Shown: piece after piece, positions 36,456 to 46,215 of the stretch
How positions within the stretch are numbered: the stretch's first letter is position 1
Layout: every line of letters starts with the position of its first letter
NCBI RefSeq assembly: GCF_000264905.1
Contig: NW_006763133.1
Location: forward strand, 1,453,082-1,517,081
Length of the DNA stretch: 64,000 nt
Reading direction: 5' to 3'
From: Stereum hirsutum FP-91666 SS1
Taxonomy: Eukaryota; Basidiomycota; Agaricomycetes; Russulales; Stereaceae
The notes under the pieces: model-generated
What the model saw: the letters and a program-made list of their open reading frames with translations, nothing else
The model's database searches: none
Told to the model about the DNA's origin: nothing
Program-made: the position numbers and the translations under genes

Positions 36456-36560
36456 TCTACGGTCTGACAAATTCAAAGTGACGCGGAATGTTCCGACACG
36501 TGACACGCGTCGCGTCGCGTCGTTCGTGTCGCGGCACTAATCGCGATCGAGTTTGTTCTG
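36456..36560 (+). repeat. CACGTGAC/CGCGTCGCG-rich repeat head shared with copies A and C
   Basis: This segment starts CTGACAAATT and contains GACACGTGAC, then tandem CGCGTCGCG and CTAATCGCGATCGAG. It aligns with 43085-43175 (copy A) and partly with 51636-51720 (copy C). Here it precedes the hAT transposase relic. Confidence 0.6.
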
Positions 36561-38994
36561 CTCATCCCTCGAGCTCCCGCATTGGCATGAGCCGTCAATC
36601 TATGCTGGAAGTCTATGAACGTCATGGACTGTCCAGAATTCCGTGACCTCCTTTTGTATATTATCAGGGATACTTGGAGGACGAAGAGATTCCGCATCAA
36701 ACGAAGGTAACCGAGTTGATAGGTAAGCGATTCAAGGACTCGGAGGAGTACATCAAGATGGTGGAGCGTCTCCGGGTGAGTTCGATTGACGTGCCTCATC
36801 AATATCAATTGTTCTCATGCATTTTTTCTCTAGAATGCCGAAGGACGAATCTCATACACTACTGACATCTGGACCACGCCATGGAACACACCTTTTATGG
36901 CGATCACAGCCGCGGCGCACTATCTTTTCTTCGAAGATAGTGGCCATCTTACACTCTGCTCGCAGCTGCTTGCTTTTCTCTGGGTCCACGGATCGCATGC
37001 AGGAGTTTTTCTAGGGTATATATTCGTACAGATGCTCGATCCACTCGGGCTCCTTACGAAGGTGTGTTTATCAGACTGCACCCTCGTCTTTATCGACTAT
37101 GTTCAGGTTGTTGGAGGCTTACTGATTCGAATCTGTTTAGATCTCGACCGTCACGACTGACAACGCATCCAATAATGGCACGACGGTCGCTGAGATCGAG
37201 CGTCAATTGATGCGTCGTCGCATCCCTTTCAGCGTCATTTACAATCACGTTCAACAAGTCTATATTTTTGCATCTTCCTTCTGTTTGACAAAGTTCTGAC
37301 CTTGTGAGATTTCGATTTTCAGGTGCTTCCCACATGTCGTCAACATAGTGGTCTAAACCGCTCTCAAATTCCCTTCCAACTCATCTGGAAGTCCCCCTCC
37401 CGACGTCACCGTAAATTCCATCGACACCTCAGTCATCCACGACAGTAACTACGCCCAGGCGCTACTCAACGATCCGGTTTCCCACTGTCGAACGACCGTC
37501 AACGCTCGTCGCGAGTCTCATCTCCGACTTGAACAATTCGAGGATGGCAACAACACAAACGAATGGCCTCACGGACTCCAACTCCGGGTCCTCCAGCTTC
37601 TGCGCGATGTCGACACACGTTAGTCTTCAACATTCCTCATGATCGACCGTGCTCTTTACCTCTCTTTGGTACGTTCTCAATCTACCTTCCGTCATCGAGG
37701 CTTCATGTGCTCCTGTACAACGAACTCATGATAGTATGCATACATACATTAACCAATCAACAAGCTCTGCCAGTCTCAGGATGGACTCAACGCCGATCAC
37801 AAACTCGACTACTACACCCTGGAAGCACTCAAGGCTATACGCGAGTTCCTCTCAATACCTCATGCCGCACAGAAAGCCATGTCCGCTCAGAAGACACCAA
37901 CACCTTACGACGCTATTCCGACATACCAGATACTCCTCTGCGACCTTCGTGAAGCCAAAACCGTCCTCCCTCGACTCAGCGAGGCTATTGACGAGTGTAT
38001 CCGGAAGATCGAGAAATACATGAACATCGAACGCCGCAAACCTATATATGCCTTGTCGATCAGTACGCCTCCTCTATTCTCTCTCTGGCTTCACCATGTT
38101 ATCATGTCTATGAACACCCTCCCTTTCAAAGTTCTTCACCCAGGCTATAAACTCGACTGGCTCTACGACACTTGGAATGCTGCAGACGCTGAGCAGGCTG
38201 AACGTCAGCTTCACTCTGCTGTATGTTTGTTTTATCTCTTCTCACACTGCACTCGGCGAAGTCTCTGGCCAGAGTTCCACGCTGGCTTCTATCGTGCTCT
38301 TGCGATCTTTCTTCGCTTCTCTCGCTCTCGCGCTCTGGTGACTGCTCTCGTGCTACCCTACTTAAACCGGAGTCTTAGCTACTCACTCCGCCGACCTTCA
38401 GCTCGGATTTCTGTGAACATGACTAGCTAGGGCCCCTAAGAGCGAACTTATGAAGCTGACAGTGCCTGTGTGTCCCCACTAGATGCTCGAGCATAAGACT
38501 GCTATCCGCCATGCTTCTTCGACTTCGTCCACTTCAGCTCAGTCTACGCCCTCAACCTCAACCTCGACTTCTTCTCATTCCGGTGACTCTACGACTGGCA
38601 TGAGCGGTCTACGTCAGCGCCTTGCCGATCTTCGCAAGCAGTCTTCCGTTTCTTCGAGTTCACGTTCGAGTTCTTCCTCTCCTGAGACCCCTATTGCACC
38701 TACCATGACCGAAGAAGACCTTGAGGAGGCGGCGGTGCGTCGGGATGACGATGAGGTTGCGGCTGAGATCGTGAAGTGGAAGAAATTTAGAAAGCTGAGT
38801 GAGGAGGAGATTGATGCGAAGGACTTTAGCCTCGTTCGTTTCTGGCAGGTGAACATTGTTTTTTTGAACTGCTTTGCCACTGGGGGAAGTGTCGACTTCG
38901 TCGCCGGACACCTTGCTTGAGATAAATGATTTGTCATGTGTATAGACTCTCATTCCAAGAGCGGAACATTGTGTTGAATACGAGTGCACTACAT

Positions 38995-39276
38995 TACTGT
39001 AGATTTTTGACCTAAAGTTCGTCCCCGGTCCACCGGCGGGACCGCCGAACTGAACCTGTTCGGGGGGACTGTCCACCGTCCCCTCCCTTGTGACAACCCC
39101 ATTTGGATATATTTGACGGAAGATTTACTATGTTTTCTCAGAACCTGACAAACATACTCAAAAAGGTAATTGTCCCCTGTCCCCCGAGCTCAACGAACTT
39201 CGGAGGGGGGACAGGCTGGATTTGGAGGGTGAAGTTCCCACGCCACTGATGAACTTCAGGTCAAAAATCTACAGTA
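38995..39276. mobile_element. MITE with TA target-site duplication
   Basis: The element occupies 38997-39274 and is flanked by TA on both sides. Terminal inverted repeats begin CTGTAGATTTTTGACCT and continue with RAAGTTC. The interior is G/C-skewed with repeated GGGGACAG/CTGTCCCC-type blocks and no coding capacity. TA duplication and size fit a Tc1/mariner-related MITE. It lies inside the long intron-like interval of the hAT relic. Confidence 0.8.
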
Positions 39277-39326
39277 AACACCGAACCATATGGAACCGTC
39301 GCCGACGTGTATCTGCAAAACAATTC

Positions 39327-39710
39327 CAGCGATTTGCAGAATCGTAGTCGCACCTCGATTTCGCGCAGAGAAGCTCTGCTCCACACGAAGCCTTACCCGA
39401 CGCTCCCGACGGGGCTGCCACGAGCTGGGCCACATCGCTCTTGCAGGCCCTCAATGCACAATACGAGCTCATTGCGCATTGTCGATGAATGCCATTGGTA
39501 TAGCGAGACCCCGCGAGTCAGGGGCCCACTCGGCGAGATTTTGTCCAATATCCTGAGGTGGAATGCTACTCAGTGGTCAATTGTGGCCACGCCATTGAAA
39601 TGTGCCGGGGGTGGCGTTCGCTTCTCCAAATGGCAAGCGGTTGCGTCAAGAAACGCTGGTCGCTCCATCAAGAGAAACAGTGGGAGCGACTACGATTCTG
39701 CAAATTGCTG
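39327..39710. mobile_element. Second MITE-like element with CAG...CTG inverted repeats
   Basis: CAGCGATTTGCAGAATCG at 39327 continues to TAGTCGC at 39351, and it is matched in inverted orientation at 39686-39710 with a single mismatch. CAG/CTG ends and about 384 bp length suggest a non-autonomous hAT element. A target-site duplication is not clear. No coding capacity. Confidence 0.55.
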
Positions 39711-40844
39711 TCAAAAGACTCCACATAATCTAGCTCTAACGGAGGACTATGACCGCCCAGGTCTAACTAAGCAGCCTGTTCCCGATCTTCGTGTTCAAAC
39801 CTGTATGGGGCGTTAGTCCGTGCGTCGGTTATGGTGTTCAAAATATTATGTAGAGCTCACTGATCGTACTAGTTAACCTTGGACAAGCCCTGACGAGCCC
39901 GAATAAGGTGATGAATCAAGGGACATACTTCACTACAAGGGATTGCCGTGCAACTGCCATTTGTATACTCCCCAAGGAGTGTAAGCTGAAGATGAAGTTG
40001 ACCGGGACAAAGCGGTGAAAAAAAGCCGTAGACCGCATCGTCAAGCAACAGTTCTCAATGACAGCAGCATATGGCTTCACGAATCCCAGAGCACAAGGCA
40101 AGAGCATTCCAGTCTTAGGGACAGAAATAGTGTCATGTCCGAGAGGAGGGTTGACTATTTAATCTACAACGAAGTTCAGGAACATCTACCATCCGGCTGC
40201 TTCAGAATTTTGAGGGTAGACTCTTCATGAAGCGAAATTGAGTATAGTTGTCAGTAGAGGACGACACATGTGGCCTTTAAGGACGTGAACGTAGAACGTG
40301 GGGGATGGTCGAGAGAACAACGATATTCGGACCGGCGGCAAGCGGCGGGAAACCCGGGAAACGCCGGTTGAAGCTGCTTGATTATTCCCACGATTTGTGC
40401 AGGTCCAGAGACCTTGCAAGCAAGGTGACTAGATCTCTTTTCGTTGACCACACTGTTCATGCATACTCGCAGGTCGAACGTTTCGAACTCCCGATCATGT
40501 TGAAGGTCGCTTGTGACGTTCTTCCCGTTCAAGCATCGGCAGTGCCATGCGAACGTGTATTTTCGTCTAGTAAGGAGACATAGGCTCTTCGGCGCAACAA
40601 CATCTCGAACGAAGCCCTCGAGCGGCTCCAAATCCTGAAATACTTTTTCAAGCTCGAGCGTCTCACGTCTTCGGAAGGATGTGTTGCGACGGAGAAGGAG
40701 TTGTTGGATGCGCAGGAGCTCGACGAGAATCGTCTGTGCTTGATGTACTCCTTACCGACGTTGCTGCCTCTGTCGATGTCTCGCTGGTCTGCTACGCCAC
40801 CCATATCCACTTCCGACTTTCTTAATTTTCTTTCACCTTCATAA

Positions 40845-41231
40845 CCTTATGACTGCTTACTTCAATGATTATTATTTTTATCATCATCGTTCTTGGAGAC
40901 TGCTTGCGAGACATGCCCTAGTTATCTAACGGCGAGGGCCACAAGCTGAATTCTTAGCGCCACTTGCATCAACCCACCTGTGGGCTTACGGGCCACAGTG
41001 TCTTACCTGTGGCACCGCTATCACGGTCTTGCTAATGGCCCCAAAGCAACCATCATCTTGTCGCACATCTAGCACATCACACATACCAAAAAATTGTGCT
41101 AACCAATGTGCCACAATTCATACTGAGATGTCTTCCAAGGTACAATACTAATAAGCAAGCGTAAGACTGGTCGCCCAATGATAGGCCTACTCGAAAAAGG
41201 CTGTGATGACGGCCATATGAAACTAATCGGA
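40845..41231. other. Spacer between the hAT relic and SDR2
   Basis: The right part (from about 41113) is the duplicated downstream flank of SDR2, matching 32581-32696. The segment 40970-41040 read on the minus strand contains blocks resembling Pol III A and B boxes (TAGCGGTGCC..., GGTGGGTTGATGC) but does not fold as a tRNA. Confidence 0.3.
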
Positions 41232-42616
41232 CTATCTCTGCAAAGCGTCCCTTATAACCCTCTCCGAAGTCTCCCAGAGCGTCTTCGCAAGGACCGGATC
41301 CCTTGCCTCCTTCGTTACCTTGGTCACCTTACCGTACGGCATCAGGAACGCGCCCTTGTACTTCTCCTTCGCAGCCGCCACCTCCGCAGACGTAGCTGCA
41401 AAGAGCGACGTGAATGCGCCGTGCGAGGAAGTGACGGTGATGGGGGAAACGAGCCGTAAGAACCAGGTAGGCAGACCATTATTAAATCCCTCTGGATCAA
41501 ACGACGTGTAAGTCAACGTGAAGTTACAAGATGTATGGTCGCACGATGAACGTACCTGTCTCGACGCTACCGGGATGGACTACGATGACGGTTATCGGTG
41601 TTCCTTCAGCATCAAGCCTACGCTGTAGTTCTCCCACCCATAGTACGATCTGAAACTTTGTCGTCGCTTTTCGATGACGCGTAGTGAATGTCAATATGGG
41701 TTGGTGAACATACGAGCGATGTGAGCTGGACGTACCGTATCTCCAGAGCTTCGTGAAGAATGTGTTTTCACTTCCGGGTTTGCCGTGAGTAGAGTTGAGG
41801 GCTTCCAGACTGGAGAAGTCCTTCGTCGCTGCTTGGCTGTACACCGCCGAACTGACCTGAGAACGCCAAAAAGAAGCACATCAACAATAGTTGCAAACGT
41901 CGTGTTTGGGTCAAGGACTCACTGCTACAATGCGAACATCAGCTCCAGGTAATTGGGAAGTCGCTTTCATGAGAGGCAGCACAGTCTCTGTGAGAATGAA
42001 GTGGCCGAGATGGCTATACCATGGCTCAGAATTAGCAATAAAAGCATCTAGAAGCACTGAGATGCGTACTTGACAGCTACAGTCTTTTCGATGCCATCTT
42101 CAGATAATTCATAGTCTTTGAAAGCCCATGCAGCGTTATTGACTAACGAGTATCGACAATGTGCGTGAGTAGTGATCTGGAGTGTAACTGACTCGCCTCG
42201 CATGACGGAGAAATGAATACTGACCGAGAATATCCAATCGTGTCTCTTTCGACAACAGCTCCTCCCCAGCCTTCTTCGCAAGTTTCATGACCGACAAATC
42301 AAGCGGCAAACATACGAGTCTATCCTCCAGATCCAGTTGAGGAGCAGCTTTGCACATCCTGGAGATGGCATCTTTGGCTCTTGATTCCGACCTACAACCA
42401 AGGTAGACCTTCGCTCCCCGTTTTGCTAGTTGCAGAGCAGTCTCGAAGCCTACTCCAGAGCTAAAGTTTGATTCAAAAGAAGAAACGTGTGAGGGACCGT
42501 AGAGAGTATACGGGTAATGATACGTACTTTGCTCCAGTCACCAATGCGACTTTTCCTGTAAGGTCGGGAATATCGCGAGAGGGGTCGTACTTTGGTTTAG
42601 AGAACAAGAAGCCCAT
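41232..42616 (-). CDS. Short-chain dehydrogenase/reductase, paralogue 2 (SDR2)
   Basis: Same exon plan as SDR1, start MGFLFSKPKYDPSRDIPDLT at 42616. TGAN-SGVG is spliced across the first intron. It keeps NNAAWAFKDYELSEDGIEK, the catalytic Ser region IVAVSSAVYSQAATKDFSSL, and the spliced catalytic motif Y-A-T-T-K before FQIVLWVGELQRRLDAEG. HPGSVETG follows, and the C-terminal helix region is LFAATSAEVAAAKEKYKGAF. It is three residues shorter at the C terminus than SDR1 because a TAG falls after ALQR. Both flanks (about 110 bp downstream, about 430 bp upstream) also match SDR1, so the two arose by segmental duplication. No disabling change was seen. Substrate unknown; an oxidoreductase acting on a small lipophilic alcohol or ketone is the family expectation. 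Confidence 0.86.
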
Positions 42617-43120
42617 GTTTGCGAGGAAGTATGAGGTGCAAGAGAGATATGTATTCACACTCTGGCACGACCTTGAGAATAAATACTCCTGGGACGGCGA
42701 CGTGTACGTCTTGATGCCGCTTCACGTCCTAGCCCAGTTGTCCATTCGCTGACATACCTTGCCATTTTTCGCTGCATCGAACACGGAGGAGCGATGGTAT
42801 TAGCGGTGGGCACTGAGTGAGCTACACGTCCCTAGACCTTATCCCATAATGAGTGGGCTGATGGCTTTTGATGGACTACCGTGGACTCTCGTGGACTACT
42901 CCTAGCGCAAAATCTAGGATGGACCATTAATGCCGCCGATTATCCAGATGTCCGGGAATGCTGTTGGTGCAGCAGGTATCGGGAATCGAAAGCAAGAAAC
43001 AATGGAACTAGAGAAGGTCCGTGTCATCGCGTGTCCTCTGCAAGTTGGCGTTGCCGTCAAAAAGTGACTCGGAGAGGGACGGAGTCTGACAAATTGGAAT
43101 TCAAGGTGACGCAATGTTGC

Positions 43121-44110
43121 GACACGTGACCCGCGTCGCGTCGCGCCGTCACGGTTCGTGTCGCGATCGAGTCTGTTCAATTCTGTGTGCCATTGTTCTC
43201 TTGCCGCCGGTGCCATCTGGTACCATCTGTGCCATGGCTTCTGTCTTTTGTCCCATTATCGCCATCGTTACGATGGCGTGCGAACCGATCGCTGCGAACA
43301 CACATAAAAGGGCGCCTCCTGGCCTGACCTTCACCATCACCTCTCTTCCCCCAACTTCCACCATCCTCCGCCAAATCTGCCAACCCTCTCCTTAGCGCTG
43401 CTGGTCGGCCTTCGTGAGCCTCATCCACCCTTTTGTCCTCTTTATTACTATACTCGCGCGTATTCCTGGTATGGAAGCGCGTTTCGGAGGGAGCTGCGTC
43501 GCTGCCGATGAGTTAGGCCGGTGGACGCCTAGGACACCCTATGCCGCTCTCCCGGTTGGCGCAGTGATCTCCTCCCGCTGTTGGTAGCTCATCGACTGGA
43601 CGTGGCAGGTGGTTAACTTGACCCACTGGGGCCTTCCTCGTTGTGCGACCCAGCAGTTGGGCCTTTTCTTTCAATTTCTTCCGAGGCTGGTCCTCCCTTT
43701 TCTTTTTCTCCTGGTACGGCGTCGGCCTCTTCGTGGCCCAGGAGACCAGTACCTCTGTAGAAGAGGGAAGCTAACAGATGCTTGTGAGTTTTATCCCCTA
43801 TCCGTACGCTATGCATCCCCCTCCTCCCGCTCCAGACGACAGGCCCGTCCATGTGGCTTCTGTACTATACACGACCTGGAACATCGGTGGGCGAGGGGTC
43901 CAGCTCTCGATGGGTGGACCTCTCGTACCGGAGGCTGTTTTGACGACCGTGCGGGGCAACCGTCGGTTCGTATTCCTGAACCACCCACCAAGACCGATAT
44001 ACGGCAGAGCGGACGTATGTCATCTACGACGCTCCAAAGGGTGGCAGGTTGGGCCTCGTGTTCCTCCCTTCGATGGGCAGGGTTATCTTAATATCATGAC
44101 GAATATAATT
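43121..44110 (+). repeat. Unknown dispersed family, copy A
   Basis: Copy A matches copy C (51636-52646) almost base for base, and diverged copy B (about 48040-49500) over shorter blocks. Order within the copy: CACGTGAC plus CGCGTCGCG head; the 19-nt palindrome CGCCATCGTTACGATGGCG (43260-43278); TATA box ATAAAAG (43304-43310); a pyrimidine-rich leader; a hairpin (43707-43745); then an open segment with PDDRPVHVASVLYTTWNIGG, LVPEAVLTTVRGNRRFVFLN and HPPRPIYGRADV. It ends at AATATAATT. It is built like a transcribed gene with introns, but I do not recognise the protein. The ends are not TG...CA, so it is not an obvious LTR. The strand given is that of the ORF and TATA box. Confidence 0.7.
43778..44092 (+). 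CDS. Hypothetical ORF segment of family copy A
   Basis: Open segment following a conserved AGCTAACAG acceptor-like site. It may be spliced to an upstream exon; a GTGAGT donor soon follows the acceptor, and another CAG lies before ACGACAGGCCC. The core PDDRPVHVASVLYTTWNIGG, LVPEAVLTTVRGNRRFVFLN and RADVCHLRRSKGWQVGPRVP is shared with copies B and C, which supports a once-translated sequence. Differences from copy C include both silent and replacement changes (for example Pro to Ser after MGG). No domain, signal peptide or membrane segment is evident. The exact start and end are unresolved. Confidence 0.35.
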
Positions 44111-44215
44111 TTTGATCGAGTTATCTCCCATTGTGTGCGCATGGACTCATGCTTAGATGACGCATTGGACAGTGGAACAAAGTCTGGAGTCACGAAAGGC
44201 TAGCGCTGTTTGTTC

Positions 44216-45622
44216 TTAGCATCCCCCTCTCTGTAACACATCTCGCACAACAGTCTCCGAAGTCTCCCACAGCGTTTTTGCGAGAGCCGTGTCCCTCGCT
44301 TCCTTCGTCACCGCAGCCACCTCATCGTACGGCACCAAGTACGCACCCTTGTACTTCTCTCGTGCAGCAGCCACCTCTGCAGACGTAGCGGCAAAGAGCG
44401 ACGTGTAGGCACCTTGCAAGGACGTGATGGAGAAGGGATATATGAGACGTACTATCCAGGAAGGTGTGTTGTCGTTGAGACCCTCTGAGGTAAGAGTACG
44501 AGTGAGACCAGTGTTAAAATCTGCCCCATTGACGATCGCAAGTCTCTGGGTCATGATGGGGGTGAAAGGTTCGACGTACCTGTGTAGACGGTTCCAGGAT
44601 GGACTGCCATGACGGTTATGGGAGTCCCTTCGGCATCAAGCCTGCGCTGGAGTTCCGCCACCCAGAGTATGTTCTGCAACTTTGTGGTCGCTGTTAAATG
44701 CCAAATGGAAAGCGTGAGTCGGAGTTCCGAACAACAAACGAGGAGATGTGAACTGGACATACAATATCGCCAGAGTTTCGAGGTAAAGGTATTTTTTTGT
44801 CCAGGTTTGCCTTGAACGGAATTGAGGGCTTCCAAGCTGGAGAAGTCCTTTGAACCCGCGCGGTTGTAGACCATCGAGCTAACCTGTCAAGAGCAAGCAG
44901 GTGCGTCTGTTCACAGCGGCGGGTGCGCAGAGCGTTGTCTAACGGAGACTCACAGCTACAATACGAACGTCTGCTCCGAGTAAGTGAGCAGTCGATCTCA
45001 TGAGAGGCAGGACGGTGTCTGTGAGTACGAAGTGACCGAGATGACTACCGATCGATGTTCAAAATTAGGGAGAAAAAACGTCGTCAAAAAGCAGAGGGCA
45101 ACAAACTTGACAGCGACGGCCTTTTCGATACCATCTTCAGATAGTTCGTAGTCCCTTGTAGCCCATGCTGCATTGTTGACTAATGACGACCCAGACGAGG
45201 TAGTATCAATGAGCTCAGTCCTTGCAACATGTACTTGAAGGACGGAGGACTGACCTAATATATCCAATCGTGTCTCCTTCGACAATAGCTCCTCTCCAGC
45301 CTTCCTCGCAAGTCTCATGACCGATAAGTCAAGCGGTAACCATACGATTTTGTCCTCAAGACCAAGTCCAGGACTGGCCTCACACATCCTAGCAATGGCA
45401 TCCTTGGCCCTTGACTCGGACCTACAGCCAAGGTACACTTTCGCCCCCCGTTTTGCCAGTTGCAAAGCCGTCTGAAAGCCGACTCCAGAACTAGTAAGTC
45501 CATTATATCATGTCAGTGAGCGCATAAAATGTGGATTGATCCATGATGGGTGCATACTTTGCTCCAGTGACAAGCGCAACTTTCCCTGTCAGATCAGGAA
45601 TACATATCGCGACAGGGGTCAT
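44216..45622 (-). CDS. Short-chain dehydrogenase/reductase, paralogue 3 (SDR3), altered N terminus
   Basis: Same exon plan as SDR1/2/4: TGAN-SGVGFQTALQLA across intron 1, CRSESRAKDAIARMCEASPG, NNAAWATRDYELSEDGIEK, VYNRAGSKDFSSLEALNSV, spliced catalytic Y-S-T-T-K, and TTKLQNILWVAELQRRLDAE. The C terminus is VVRDVLQRGGC. The usual start codon (ATG at 45650-45648, MGFLFSRPQYDPC) is followed by a 4-bp insertion relative to the paralogues (near 45604-45609). That puts MGFLF out of frame with IPDLTGKVALVTGA. An in-frame ATG at 45622 (MTPVAICIPDLTGKVALVTG) could replace it, so the enzyme core may still be made without the first 14 or so residues. I give the CDS from that ATG; the alternative is that the gene is dying. 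Confidence 0.72.
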
Positions 45623-46215
45623 ATTGAGGTCTAGAGAATAAGAAGCCCATATTTTTGACGGGAGAAACAAAGGGGATGTTCCCCCCCCAAAAAAAGGCCT
45701 CTCAGGCCCTTTTAACCTACACTCTAGCGTAACCCTGAGAAGAGATTGATAATAGAGCGACACGGTGCGCAAGTCTCGGTGCCGGCGCGGCGACCGACTC
45801 CGTAGCTGTGTGAGCCGTTCTCCTTCCAGCCATCCTGATCCTAGATTTACTGCGAACAAGAAGAGCGCCGATACCAGAGAGTGCAGGAATAAGTATTGGC
45901 GGTGACCGAACATTGAGCGCTTTTTACGTGGCTTGTATCCCCACGCGCTACGAGGAGATGTATGGCCGCTACGGATCTAACCCAAGGGCTAACCGGTCAC
46001 CGACGCGGTCAATTGTGTGATGAAGAGTCAAACAGTCAACATTAATAGATCCATAGTCGTCAATAATAAACCAGCAGCATCCAATATCACTTTAAACTGG
46101 GACACATCAGGAACCACTTGATTGTGCTGCTCCAACTGCGTAGACGACTCACAGTTCATAACCATAGGCAAGAGCCTTACACAAGCATGAATTGCATGCA
46201 GCTCGCCATAGAAGA
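45623..46215. other. Spacer between SDR3 and SDR4
   Basis: Probable promoter of SDR3 followed by the 3' flank of SDR4. The open minus-strand frame to 45913 is continuous with SDR3 exon 1 but has no start of its own that I trust. Nothing else is recognised. Confidence 0.3.

Larger units (their letters stand above)
36600..40844 (+). pseudogene. hAT-family transposase relic
   Basis: Several exon-like blocks align in order with fungal hAT transposases. The N-terminal block reads YLEDEEIPHQTKVTELIGKR. RISYTTDIWTTPWNTPFMAI is the first catalytic block, with its Asp. VTTDNASNNGT is the second Asp block. CFPHVVNI, HPGYKLDWLYDTWNA and ELPIMLKVACDVLPVQASAV plus CERVFSSSKET form the C-terminal dimerisation domain. 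Frame ends at 40842-40844. It is broken by in-frame stops TAA 37354-37356 (in NIVV*TALK), TAG 37621-37623 (in DTR*SST) and TAG 40581-40583 (in KET*ALRRN), and the first exon boundary is out of frame. A 1.6-kb intron-like interval (about 38850-40471) holds two nested small elements. Inactive; age unknown. Confidence 0.85.

Noticed and set aside
39307..39816. 169-codon plus-strand frame inside the hAT interval
   Set aside because: It crosses the inverted-repeat element at 39327-39710 and has no recognisable domain.
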